Positions 17,419-25,706 of a DNA stretch of 64,000 nucleotides are shown here, piece after piece (the first letter of the stretch is position 1; every line of letters begins with the position of its first letter). The notes under the pieces are model-generated. The model saw only the letters and a program-made list of their open reading frames with translations. It ran no database searches and had not been told where the DNA came from. Origin of the DNA: Nakamurella sp040546275 (GTDB lineage: Bacteria > Actinomycetota > Actinomycetes > Mycobacteriales > Nakamurellaceae). Position numbers and translations under genes: made by a program. Location: assembly GCF_040546275.1 (NCBI RefSeq), contig NZ_JBEPNO010000014.1:1-64000 (forward strand). The letters are read 5' to 3'.

Positions 17419-18570
17419 ATGACCCTCCCGGCCGATGACGGCTTCTCGACCCGCGCCATCCACGTCGGTCAGGAACCCGACCCGACCACCGGCGCCGTGG
17501 TCCTGCCCATCTACCAGACATCGACGTTCGCCCAGGACGTCGTCGGCCAGACCCGCGCCGGGTACGACTACTCGCGGGCCGGCAACCCGACCAGCACTGC
17601 GCTGGAACTCGCGCTGGCCAGCCTCGAGCGCGGCCGTCACGCCAAGGCGTTCGCGTCGGGAATGGCCGCGGCCGACACCGCGATCCGGGCGATGCTGCGA
17701 CCTGGCGACCACCTGATCATCCCGGACGATGCCTACGGTGGTTCCTTCCGGCTGATCGACAAGATCGGTGTGCCATGGGGTCTGACCTACACGGCGGTGC
17801 CGATCGCGGACCTGGACGCTGTTCGCGCCGCGGTACGCCCGACCACCCGGTTGATCTGGTGCGAAACCCCGACCAACCCGCTGCTGACCATCGCCGACAT
17901 CTACGCCATTTCCGAGATCGCCCACGATGCGGGAGCGAAGCTGCTGGTGGACAACACCTTTGCATCGCCCTATCTCCAGCAGCCACTGGTGCTGGGTGCC
18001 GACGTGGTGATGCACTCCACCACCAAGTACGTCGGCGGGCACTCGGACATCATCGGCGGGGCGTTGATCACCGCGGACGACGAACTGGGGGAGTCCTTCA
18101 GCTTCCACGCCAAGTCGATGGGCGGCATCGCGGGCCCGTTCGACGCGTGGCTGACGCTCCGCGGCCTCAAGACGCTGGCCGTCCGGATGGAACGGCACTG
18201 CGACAACGCCGAGGCGATCGCGGACCTGCTCCAGTCGCACAGCCGGGTCGGACGGGTCTACTACCCCGGCCTGGAGAACCACGAAGGTCACGACGTCGCG
18301 GCCGGACAGATGCTCCGCTACGGCGGGATGGTGTCGTTCCGGGTCGCCGGCGGACGTGAAGAGGCAGTGAAGATCTGTTCCAGGACAAGGCTTTTCACGC
18401 TTGCGGAATCACTCGGCGGAGTCGAGTCGCTGATCGAGCACCCCGGGCTGATGACGCACGCCAGCGTCGCCGGTTCGTCGCTCGAGGTACCGGACGATCT
18501 CATCCGGCTGTCCGTCGGAATCGAGGACATCGACGATCTGATGGCCGATCTGTCCGACGCGCTGAACTGA
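17419..18570 (+). CDS. metB: cystathionine gamma-synthase/lyase family PLP enzyme
   Basis: A 383-residue Cys/Met-metabolism PLP enzyme. It begins FSTRAIHVGQEPDPTTGAVV, followed by PIYQTSTF and YDYSRAGNPTSTALE, the aspartate region LLVDNTFASPYLQ, and the PLP-lysine motif STTKYVGGHSD. The C-terminal SLGGVESLIEHPGLMTHAS is typical of cystathionine gamma-synthases and gamma-lyases. With cbs upstream it may run either direction of transsulfuration: O-succinyl/acetylhomoserine plus cysteine to cystathionine, or cystathionine to cysteine. Sequence alone does not settle synthase versus lyase. Gene order matches mycobacterial metB near greA. Confidence 0.9.
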   Translation: MTLPADDGFSTRAIHVGQEPDPTTGAVVLPIYQTSTFAQDVVGQTRAGYDYSRAGNPTSTALELALASLERGRHAKAFASGMAAADTAIRAMLRPGDHLIIPDDAYGGSFRLIDKIGVPWGLTYTAVPIADLDAVRAAVRPTTRLIWCETPTNPLLTIADIYAISEIAHDAGAKLLVDNTFASPYLQQPLVLGADVVMHSTTKYVGGHSDIIGGALITADDELGESFSFHAKSMGGIAGPFDAWLTLRGLKTLAVRMERHCDNAEAIADLLQSHSRVGRVYYPGLENHEGHDVAAGQMLRYGGMVSFRVAGGREEAVKICSRTRLFTLAESLGGVESLIEHPGLMTHASVAGSSLEVPDDLIRLSVGIEDIDDLMADLSDALN

Positions 18571-18627
18571 CCCGTCGGCGAACGGGCCGCTCGTTGCTGG
18601 CGCGAAACGTCGCGGGGGCGCCCCTCG

Positions 18628-19653
18628 GTGGGTGAGAATCCTTGGGTGCCGAATCCTGACGACCGCCAGCCCGCCGACGACGATCCGCCCGCCGTGCCGC
18701 CCCTCGATCTGGATCGTTGCGCACTGGCCATCGACATCGGCGGGACGAAGTTCGCCGCGGGACTGGTCACCGAATTGGGCGAGATCGTCTCCTCGCGACG
18801 CATTCGCAATCCGCAGGGCCACGACCCGGAGGCGCTGTTCGCCGCGTTGACCGAGGTCATCGACTCGGTGCTGCACGCGGCCGGTATCGAACCGGAGGGC
18901 CCGCTTCCGCTGCCGGCGATCGGTATCGCCACCGCGGCTCCGATGGACCGTGACGCCGGCACGGTGTCGCCGGTGAACATCCCGGCCTGGCGCGGGTTCG
19001 CGCTGCGGGACCGTCTGGTCGAGCGCTACGGGCTGGAGGTCAGGATGTTCGGCGACGCTGTCGCCGTGGCGGTCGGGGAGCATTGGCGTGGAGCTGCCCG
19101 CGGTCGACGCAACGTCCTGGGGATGGTGGTCTCGACGGGGGTCGGCGGCGGGGTGATCATCGACGGCAAGGTGGTGACGGGGACCACCGGCAACGCCGGG
19201 CACATCGGACACATCAGCGTGGATCCGTTCGGACCGAAGTGCGTCTGCGGCGGCATCGGTTGCCTGGAGGCGATCGCCAGTGGCACCAACATCGCGGCCT
19301 GGGCGCGGGCGCACGGGAGCGACGCACCGGACGCGGTGGCCCTGGCCGATGCCGCCCGACGGGGAGACCCGGTGGCACTGGCCACCTTCCGTCGGGCCGG
19401 GGAGGCGATCGGTCTTGCGGTCGCCGGGGCCGTGACGCTCCTCGATCTCGACGTCGTGGTCATCGGTGGTGGGGTGGCCGCGGCCGGTTCGTTGCTGTTC
19501 GATCCGATCGCCGACGCCTACTCGCGGTACGCCGGGCTTGGCTATGCCTCGTCACCCAGGGTGGTCCCCGCGCTGCTCGGTGGTGACGCCGGGCTGATCG
19601 GGGCGGCCGCCGCCGTCCTGCAGGCCGAATCGTATTGGCCGCACAGCTTCTGA
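18628..19653 (+). CDS. ROK family sugar kinase
   Basis: A 341-residue ROK protein without a DNA-binding N-terminus, so a kinase rather than a repressor. The phosphate-binding loop is ALAIDIGGTKFAAGLV at about residues 33-48; the catalytic Asp lies in MFGDAVAVAVGEHW; the GHISVDPFGPKCVCGGIGC segment provides the zinc-binding C-x-C-x4-C. The C-terminal VVIGGGVAAAG closes the ATP site. Likely a glucokinase or related hexose/N-acetylhexosamine kinase. The first 30 residues are Pro/Asp rich and not conserved; a GTG at 18646 is an alternative start. Confidence 0.9.
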   Translation: MGENPWVPNPDDRQPADDDPPAVPPLDLDRCALAIDIGGTKFAAGLVTELGEIVSSRRIRNPQGHDPEALFAALTEVIDSVLHAAGIEPEGPLPLPAIGIATAAPMDRDAGTVSPVNIPAWRGFALRDRLVERYGLEVRMFGDAVAVAVGEHWRGAARGRRNVLGMVVSTGVGGGVIIDGKVVTGTTGNAGHIGHISVDPFGPKCVCGGIGCLEAIASGTNIAAWARAHGSDAPDAVALADAARRGDPVALATFRRAGEAIGLAVAGAVTLLDLDVVVIGGGVAAAGSLLFDPIADAYSRYAGLGYASSPRVVPALLGGDAGLIGAAAAVLQAESYWPHSF

Positions 19654-19700
19654 TTCCGGTGGCAGGTTCGGGTGGTCGGTGGTGGTGGCAGGATGCCCGT

Positions 19701-20927
19701 ATGACGGAATCCGTGGTGGGACTGATCGGTGTCGAGGAGATCGAGGCGGCCGCCGAGTTGCTGCGCGGTGTCATCCGGTACACCCCGATGGAGTCGTCCC
19801 GCCCGCTGAACCTGATGGTCGGCGGACCTGTCTTCCTCAAGTGCGAGAACCTGCAGCGCACCGGGTCTTTCAAGATCCGCGGGGCTTACACCCGGATCTC
19901 CCGGCTGTCCGATGCCGAGCGCTCGAACGGGGTGGTCGCGGCCAGTGCGGGCAACCATGCGCAGGGCGTCGCGCTCGCCGCCGCGCTGCTCGGTTGTGAG
20001 GCGACGGTCTACATGCCCGTCGGGGCGTCGATCGCCAAGCTGACCGCAACCAGGGCCTACGGCGCGACGGTGCATCTGCACGGCGAGACGCTGGACGAGG
20101 CGTTGATCGAGGCTCGCGCCTTCGCCGAGCGGACCGGTGCCATCCTGGTCCACCCGTTCGACCACCCGGACATCGTCCGGGGGCAGGGCACCGTCGGACT
20201 GGAGATCCTGGAGCAGGTGCCCGAGGTGGCGACCATCGTGGTGTCGGCCGGCGGTGGCGGGCTGCTGAGCGGTATCGCGGCGGCGGTGAAGGCCCGTCGC
20301 CCGGACGTGCAGATCGTCGGGGTGCAGGCCGAGCAGGCGGCGGCCTGGCCGGGTTCCCTGGCCGCGGGCAGGCCGGTCCGGCTGATGAAGATGTCCACGC
20401 TCGCCGACGGCATCGCCGTCGGAGAGCCGACCGACCTGACCTATTCGCACGTCAGTGGACTGGTCGACGACATGGTGACGGTCTCGGAGGACCAGCTCTC
20501 CCGGGCCATGCTGCTGTGCCTGGAGCGGGCGAAGCTGGTAGTCGAACCGGCCGGCGCAGCGTCGATCGCCGCGATCATGGCCCACCCCGAGAGGTTCCGG
20601 CCGCCGGTCGTTGCCGTGCTGTCGGGCGGCAACATCGATCCGCTGGTGTTGCTGCACGTCACCCAGCACGGACTCGTCGCAGCCGGTCGGTTCCTGTCGC
20701 TGCGGATCGAGATCTCGGACCGGCCGGGTTCACTGGCCCGCCTGCTGGCTCTGGTCGGCAAGCTCGGCGCGTCCGTGGTGGATGTCGAGCAGTCCCGGTT
20801 GGGCAGCACGCTGGCGCTCGGTGACGTGCAGGTGGACCTACGGCTGGAGTGCCGCGGCGCCGAACACCGGGACGAGTTGCTCGAGTCCCTGGCCGGGGCC
20901 GACTACCGGGTGCTCGACCACCACTGA
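19701..20927 (+). CDS. ilvA: threonine ammonia-lyase with ACT domain
   Basis: A 408-residue PLP enzyme that deaminates threonine to 2-oxobutanoate, the first committed step of isoleucine synthesis or part of threonine catabolism. The PLP lysine is in ENLQRTGSFKIRGAY; SAGNHAQGVA and the phosphate cradle SAGGGGLLSG follow. The last 75 residues, starting LSLRIEISDRPGSLARLL, form an ACT regulatory domain, as in the 400-residue TdcB/IlvA forms. The ATG at 19701 starts the conserved region. The final codons lie inside a 34-bp tandem repeat that continues past the stop. Confidence 0.92.
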   Translation: MTESVVGLIGVEEIEAAAELLRGVIRYTPMESSRPLNLMVGGPVFLKCENLQRTGSFKIRGAYTRISRLSDAERSNGVVAASAGNHAQGVALAAALLGCEATVYMPVGASIAKLTATRAYGATVHLHGETLDEALIEARAFAERTGAILVHPFDHPDIVRGQGTVGLEILEQVPEVATIVVSAGGGGLLSGIAAAVKARRPDVQIVGVQAEQAAAWPGSLAAGRPVRLMKMSTLADGIAVGEPTDLTYSHVSGLVDDMVTVSEDQLSRAMLLCLERAKLVVEPAGAASIAAIMAHPERFRPPVVAVLSGGNIDPLVLLHVTQHGLVAAGRFLSLRIEISDRPGSLARLLALVGKLGASVVDVEQSRLGSTLALGDVQVDLRLECRGAEHRDELLESLAGADYRVLDHH

Positions 20928-21032
20928 CGGGTGCTCGACAAGGGTGCTCGACCACCACTGACGGGTGCTCGACAAGGGTGCTCGACCACCACTGACGGGT
21001 GCTCGACAAGGGTGCTCGACCACCGCCGACGG
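20910..21032. repeat. tandem 34-bp repeat overlapping the ilvA 3' end
   Basis: Three full copies and part of a fourth, starting at 20910, 20944, 20978 and 21012. Each copy contains GGTGCTCGAC twice. The first copy encodes the last residues of IlvA (VLDHH and stop), so the stop codon has been duplicated in the array. It fills the gap between the convergent ilvA and greA genes. Confidence 0.85.
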
Positions 21033-21036
21033 GTGG

Positions 21037-21528
21037 TCAGCCGTTGAACGGCTTGGCTTCCACGATGCTGACCTTCTGCGTCTTGCCGTTGGGCAGCAGG
21101 TACTCGCGGGACTCGCCCTTGGTGGCGCCCCGGATCGCTGCGCCGAGCGGCGACTGCGGCGAGTAGACCTGGAGGGAGCCGTGGGCCCCTTCCTCGCGTG
21201 ATCCGAGCAGGAACGTCTCCTGGTCGCTGTCGTCACCGTCGTAGGCGACCGTCACGACCATGCCGGGCTCGACGGTGCCGTCGTCCGCCGGGCGAACGCC
21301 GACCTGGGCCTCGCGCAGCAGCTCCTGGATCTTGCGGATCCGGTCCTCCTGCTTCGCCTGCTCGTCGCGGGCAGCGTGGTAGCCACCGTTCTCCTTGAGG
21401 TCGCCCTCTTCGCGGCGCGCGTTGATCTCCGACGCGATGACCGGTCGCTGCAGCACCAGCTCGTCGAGCTCGTGCTTGAGTCGATCGTGTGCTTCCTGGG
21501 TCAACCAAGTTGCAACTGTTCCGGTCAT
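21037..21528 (-). CDS. greA: transcription elongation factor GreA
   Basis: A 163-residue GreA. The N-terminal coiled coil contains WLTQEAHDRLKHELDEL and INARREEGDLKENGGYHAAR; the acidic tip residues (REEGDLKEN) that stimulate transcript cleavage by stalled RNA polymerase are present. The C-terminal FKBP-like part has LQVYSPQSPLGAAIRGATKG. Family length is about 158-165, so it is complete. ATG 21528 has AAGGAG seven bases upstream. In M. tuberculosis greA also lies beside mca in divergent orientation, as here. Confidence 0.96.
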   Translation of the reverse strand: MTGTVATWLTQEAHDRLKHELDELVLQRPVIASEINARREEGDLKENGGYHAARDEQAKQEDRIRKIQELLREAQVGVRPADDGTVEPGMVVTVAYDGDDSDQETFLLGSREEGAHGSLQVYSPQSPLGAAIRGATKGESREYLLPNGKTQKVSIVEAKPFNG

Positions 21529-22058
21529 GGCAACTCCTTGCTACGTCAATGGGGCGGACTGGATTCTGGCGGACATCTACTTCTCGGTACGACCAGGTAC
21601 AGGCCGTCACGGGTGAATCTGACTGAGGGTGGAGCTGCGGCCGTCTCGGGCAATGCGCTGTTCCCACTGCCGATGACGTGACCATCCCCGCGTGTCACGA
21701 CGCTCGGAAGCACCGCTGGGTTGCTCGCGGACGGAGATCGAGTCCGTTGCGGCACCCGTCGTTCGCTCCTGAAACACCAGACGGCCCCGTCAGGGGCCGC
21801 CGGAAGTGGTGACCAAGTTTAACACGCAGCCACCGACAGCCCCTTGATTTCTGCGCGGACAGGCTCCCCGCGGCGGCTCGATCGCGGATTGCGACGACCG
21901 TGCCGGACGATGCCTTGCACGGGCCTGTCGGAGTCCGACCGCGAGCGGGGGACAATGGAGGAACGAGGGCGTCAGGGCGCCCGGCCTCGAAGGGAACCGA
22001 AGGCACTGTGAGCATCGAAGGCACTGTGAGCATGCAAAGTACGGCCAGTGAGGGACAG
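21529..22058. other. greA-mca intergenic region
   Basis: About 530 bases between divergent genes. It contains a GC-rich hairpin at 21782-21799 (CGGCCCC-gtca-GGGGCCG), not followed by a T tract in either direction and not positioned as a terminator for a known gene. At 21998-22033 an 18-bp sequence (CGAAGGCACTGTGAGCAT) is tandemly duplicated just before the proposed mca start. No convincing gene is seen, although the mca frame is open back to 21900. Confidence 0.55.
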
Positions 22059-23087
22059 ATGGACAACACGAGCACCCGGGGCACCAGCAGCGGTGTCGAC
22101 GTCAAGGATCGGGATGTACCGGGTTCCGTCCACCCGGCGTCCGACGAGAACCTGCTCGGTGATTCCGTCCTCGCCGACGGCGCCCGGGCGCGCACCGAAG
22201 TCGCCACGGCCGCGCCGCTGCGCCTGATGGCAGTGCACGCCCACCCCGACGACGAGTCGAGCAAGGGAGCGGCCAGCCTGGCCAAGTACTCCAGCGACGG
22301 GGTCGGCGTGGTGGTCGTGTCCTGCACGGGCGGCGAGCGTGGTGACGTGCTCAATCCGAAGTTCGCCGACACGGCGATCGACATCCCCACCCTCCGGGTG
22401 ACCGAGATGGCAAGGGCAGCAGAGATTCTCGGAGTGGCCCACGTGTGGCTGGGTTTTGAGGACTCCGGCTACCACGAAGGCGCCCCCGATACCTGGACCC
22501 TGCCGGAGGGCAGCTTCGGCGCTCTCGACCCGGCGGTGGAGATCGAGGCGCTGGTCCGGGTGGTCAGGGCCTTTCGTCCTCATGTGATGACGACGTACGA
22601 CGAGAACGGCGGGTACCCGCACCCCGACCACATTCGGTGCCATGTGGTGTCGATGGCCGCGTTCGAGGCTGCCGGCGACCCGGACGCCTACCCGGGCACC
22701 GGCGAACCGTGGCAGCCGCTCAAGCTCTACTACAACGTCGGGTTCTCCAGGGAACGCATGCTGGCCATCAACGAAGCGGTCCGCGAGCGCACCGGGGAGG
22801 GGCCGTTCGACGAGTGGATCAAGCGTTTCGCGGAAAACCCGCGTCCCGATCCCGGCGCCCGCATCACCACCAGGATCGAAGCCGCCGACTTCTTCCCGCA
22901 GCGCGATGCAGCGCTCAAGGCACACGAGACCCAGATCGATCCCGATGCACACTGGTTCGCGGTGCCGCACGACATCGAGGCGTCCGTCTGGGGCACCGAC
23001 GACTACGAACTGGCCAGATCGCTGGTCGATACCGATGTACCGGAAACGGACCTCTTCGCCGGGGTCAGGGAGAGGGTGGTGTCATGA
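22059..23087 (+). CDS. mca: mycothiol S-conjugate amidase
   Basis: A 342-residue zinc amidase of the LmbE/PIG-L fold that cleaves mycothiol S-conjugates to mercapturic acids for export, a detoxification route. The metal site is LMAVHAHPDDESSKGAA; further family residues are SCTGGERGDVLNP, WLGFEDSGYHEG and the second His in YDENGGYPHPDHIRCH. The HPDHIRCH segment and total length fit Mca better than the deacetylase MshB. The first 50 residues before the domain are nonconserved; ATG 22059 is chosen, with 22032 an alternative. It overlaps the following membrane gene by four bases, as in mycobacterial Rv1082-Rv1083. Confidence 0.92.
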   Translation: MDNTSTRGTSSGVDVKDRDVPGSVHPASDENLLGDSVLADGARARTEVATAAPLRLMAVHAHPDDESSKGAASLAKYSSDGVGVVVVSCTGGERGDVLNPKFADTAIDIPTLRVTEMARAAEILGVAHVWLGFEDSGYHEGAPDTWTLPEGSFGALDPAVEIEALVRVVRAFRPHVMTTYDENGGYPHPDHIRCHVVSMAAFEAAGDPDAYPGTGEPWQPLKLYYNVGFSRERMLAINEAVRERTGEGPFDEWIKRFAENPRPDPGARITTRIEAADFFPQRDAALKAHETQIDPDAHWFAVPHDIEASVWGTDDYELARSLVDTDVPETDLFAGVRERVVS

Positions 23088-23488
23088 CGACGATGTCCGA
23101 AGCGGTCCTGGCCGTGCAGACATTCCTGGCGGACGGGGGCAACAGCCCGTCGGACGTGGATCCGACCACCGGAAAAGGTCCGGAGTGGGGAGAGGCGGCG
23201 CCGATCGGTCTGCTCGTCATCGTCCTCATGTGCGTGGCCGTGTACTTCCTGGTGAAATCGATGAACCGGAACCTCAAGAAGGTGCCGAAATCCTTCGACA
23301 GCGAGCCGGCGCTGGTCGGTGCGTCCGGGGCCGGGTCCGCCTCCGCGGCCGGATCCGCGTCCGCCTCCGGATCCGCGTCCGGGACCAGGGCAACGGCCGA
23401 TGGAGCGGACACGACAGCCGCCGAGGCCGGGACTGCCGGGAACCCGGCTCCCAAGACCGACCCCTCGCCACCATCTGCCACCCCGTAG
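23084..23488 (+). CDS. small single-pass membrane protein beside mca
   Basis: A 134-residue protein. Residues 45-62 form one membrane helix (GLLVIVLMCVAVYFLVKS), followed by a conserved-looking MNRNLKKVPKSFD and a long Ala/Ser/Gly-rich tail with near-repeats (SASAAGSASASGSASG) that is probably disordered. The start overlaps the mca stop. This matches the position and size of the small membrane protein after mca in other actinobacteria (Rv1083-like). Function unknown; coupling suggests a link to mycothiol chemistry or export of its products (inference). Confidence 0.78.
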   Translation: MTTMSEAVLAVQTFLADGGNSPSDVDPTTGKGPEWGEAAPIGLLVIVLMCVAVYFLVKSMNRNLKKVPKSFDSEPALVGASGAGSASAAGSASASGSASGTRATADGADTTAAEAGTAGNPAPKTDPSPPSATP

Positions 23489-23495
23489 GACGACG

Positions 23496-25517
23496 ATGAG
23501 TGGCTCGCGGCTGGCGGAAGCCACCTCGACCTACCTGCGTCAGCACGCGGCGCAGCCGGTCGACTGGTGGCCGTGGGGGCCCGATGCCATGGCCGAGGCG
23601 GCCCGGCGTCAGGTCCCCGTCCTGCTGTCCATCGGGTACGCGTCCTGCCACTGGTGCCATGTGATGGCCAGGGAGTCGTTCTCCGATCCGGTCGTCGCCG
23701 CCCAGATCAACGACGGCTTCGTCCCGATCAAGGTCGATCGGGAGGAGCGGCCTGACGTGGATGCCGTCTACATGACGGCCACCCAGGCGCTGACCGGCTC
23801 GGGTGGTTGGCCGATGACCTGCTTCCTGACGCCGAGCGGTGACCCGTTCTACGCCGGTACCTATTTTCCTCCGGTGCCGTCCCGGGGCCTTCCGTCGTTC
23901 CCGCAGTTGCTCACTGCCATCACCAAGGCCTGGCAGGACGACAACGCCGGCGTCCTGACCGCAGCCGCCGGGATCCGGACCTCGCTCGCCGAGGTCAACG
24001 TGCCCGATGCGCTGGCCGGCGGGGAGTCCCGGCTCGGCCCGTTGGACCGCGACGAGCTGACCCTGGCTGCCGAATCGCTGGTCACCCGGATGGACCACGT
24101 CGAGGGTGGATTCCCCGGGGCACCGAAGTTCCCGCCGGCGATGGTGTGCGAATTCCTGCTGCGACACCACGAGCGGACCGGCGACCAGGACGCCCTCGAC
24201 GCCGTGACGGTGACCCTGGAGAAGATGGCCCGGGGTGGCATCCACGATCAGCTGGCCGGCGGCTTCTCCCGGTACAGCGTCGACTCCCGTTGGCATGTCC
24301 CGCATTTCGAGAAGATGCTCGATGACAACGGCCTGCTGCTGATGGTGTATTCGCACCACGCGCGACTCACCGGTAGTGCTCTGTCCCACCGCGTCACGGA
24401 GCAGACGGCGCAGTTCCTCATCGACGGGTTGCAGCTGGTCGACGGCCGGTTCGCAGCCTCCCTCGACGCCGACACGAAGGGGGTCGAGGGCGCCACCTAC
24501 CTGTGGGATCGCGGACAGCTCGACGAGGTGCTCGGCGAGGCCGACGGTGCGCGGGCCGCGACGATCTTCGGCCTGGACCTCCCAGATCACGACGACGAAC
24601 TGGCCGGAGCCGTCCTGCGCCTGCGGGAGGATCCGGACGATCCGGCCTGGTTCGAAGCGATCCGCGGATCGCTGCTGGTGGCCCGTCAGCTGCGCCCGCA
24701 GCCCGGTCGCGACGAGCTGGTGGTCATGCGCAGCAACGGCCTCGCCATCCGCGGTCTGGCCGAGGCCGGTGCCGCCCACGGACGGGCCGACTGGGTGCAG
24801 GCGGCGGCGCGAGGTGCGCGGTATCTGCTGTCGGTCCACCTGGTCGACGGCCGTTGGCGCCGCTCGTCCCGGGATGGTGCGGCCGGCCCGGGTGAGGCGG
24901 TGCTGGTCGACCACGCCGACGTCGCCGCAGCCCTGCTGGCCCTGCACCAGGCCGACGGAGACCCGGACTGGCTCCTTGAGGCCCGCGGGGTGCTGGACCT
25001 GGTGCTGGACCACTTCCTCGCCCCGGACGGTGGGTTCAACGACACCGCCGACGACGCGGAGCAACTGTTCCTGCGTCCGCGTGATCCCGGGGACGGGGCC
25101 GCCCCGTCCGGCGCGTCCTCCATCGCCGACGCGCTGGTGACGGCCGCTGCCCTCACCGGCGAGACCGGATACCTGCTGGCCGCCGAGCGTGCTATGGGGA
25201 CGGTCGCCACGCTGTTGATGCGGGTGCCGCGCTCGGCCGGCTGGCATCTGGCCGCCGCCGAGGCGCTGGCGGCCGGACCATTGCAGATCGCCCTCTCGGG
25301 TCGGCCGGGTGCGGACCGCGATCTACTGGTCGCTGCCGCGTGGAAGCATGCTCCGGGCGGGTCGGTGATCGTGGTCGGGGAAGCCGATTCCGCCGCACTG
25401 CTCGCCGCCCGGCCGACGATCGACGGCCGGCCCGCCGCCTACGTGTGCCGCGGCTTCGTGTGCGACCGACCGGTGGTCTCGGTCGACGATCTGGTGGAGC
25501 TTCTCACCCGCCGCTAG
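23496..25517 (+). CDS. thioredoxin-domain protein, DUF255/YyaL type
   Basis: A 673-residue protein of the YyaL/spermatogenesis-associated protein 20 family. The N-terminal DUF255 thioredoxin-like domain has ATSTYLRQHAAQPVDWWPW, SIGYASCHWCHVMARESF with a CHWC active-site pair, and DREERPDVDAVYM and GGWPMTCFLTP. The remainder forms an (alpha/alpha)6-barrel like epimerases: GGIHDQLAGGFSRYSVD, WHVPHFEKMLDDN. Full family length. The role is not firmly known. The ATG at 23496 follows AGGACGACG. It is the Rv1084-like gene of the conserved mca neighbourhood. Confidence 0.9.
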   Translation: MSGSRLAEATSTYLRQHAAQPVDWWPWGPDAMAEAARRQVPVLLSIGYASCHWCHVMARESFSDPVVAAQINDGFVPIKVDREERPDVDAVYMTATQALTGSGGWPMTCFLTPSGDPFYAGTYFPPVPSRGLPSFPQLLTAITKAWQDDNAGVLTAAAGIRTSLAEVNVPDALAGGESRLGPLDRDELTLAAESLVTRMDHVEGGFPGAPKFPPAMVCEFLLRHHERTGDQDALDAVTVTLEKMARGGIHDQLAGGFSRYSVDSRWHVPHFEKMLDDNGLLLMVYSHHARLTGSALSHRVTEQTAQFLIDGLQLVDGRFAASLDADTKGVEGATYLWDRGQLDEVLGEADGARAATIFGLDLPDHDDELAGAVLRLREDPDDPAWFEAIRGSLLVARQLRPQPGRDELVVMRSNGLAIRGLAEAGAAHGRADWVQAAARGARYLLSVHLVDGRWRRSSRDGAAGPGEAVLVDHADVAAALLALHQADGDPDWLLEARGVLDLVLDHFLAPDGGFNDTADDAEQLFLRPRDPGDGAAPSGASSIADALVTAAALTGETGYLLAAERAMGTVATLLMRVPRSAGWHLAAAEALAAGPLQIALSGRPGADRDLLVAAAWKHAPGGSVIVVGEADSAALLAARPTIDGRPAAYVCRGFVCDRPVVSVDDLVELLTRR

Positions 25518-25650
25518 GCCCCCGCGCTGATCAACTTCGACGGCGCTCATGATCGTGCGGGTTTTGGGACGCGTGGTGCGCGAATCGACCCGATCATGAG
25601 CGCGACCGCGCCAGGGATGAGACCCGGGAACAAACATGCTGGTGCTCTCG

Positions 25651-25674
25651 TTGTAAGCGCTGTAACGTTGTAAT
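25651..25674. promoter_or_regulatory. repeated TGTAA boxes upstream of RHH-like gene
   Basis: TTGTAA at 25651, TGTAA at 25661 and TTGTAA at 25669 form direct repeats spaced 8-10 bp, starting 56 bp before the gene at 25707. An inverted pair CGCTG/CAGCG brackets the last two. Spacing near one helical turn suits a ribbon-helix-helix protein binding cooperatively, so autoregulation by the downstream product is plausible. Confidence 0.4.
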
Positions 25675-25706
25675 CATTGCAGCGAATGATAGAGAGAGAG
25701 TCTGAC

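Noticed and set aside
20910..21032. Possible CRISPR array
   Set aside because: The 34-bp units are contiguous with no unique spacers, and no cas genes are present.
21782..21799. GC-rich hairpin as a transcription terminator
   Set aside because: It lies between divergent promoters, has no T tract on either side and no gene ends there. Left as an unexplained hairpin.
23274..25247. A 657-codon open frame on the minus strand
   Set aside because: Antisense to the well-supported DUF255 gene; Gly/Arg/His-rich translation with no recognisable family.
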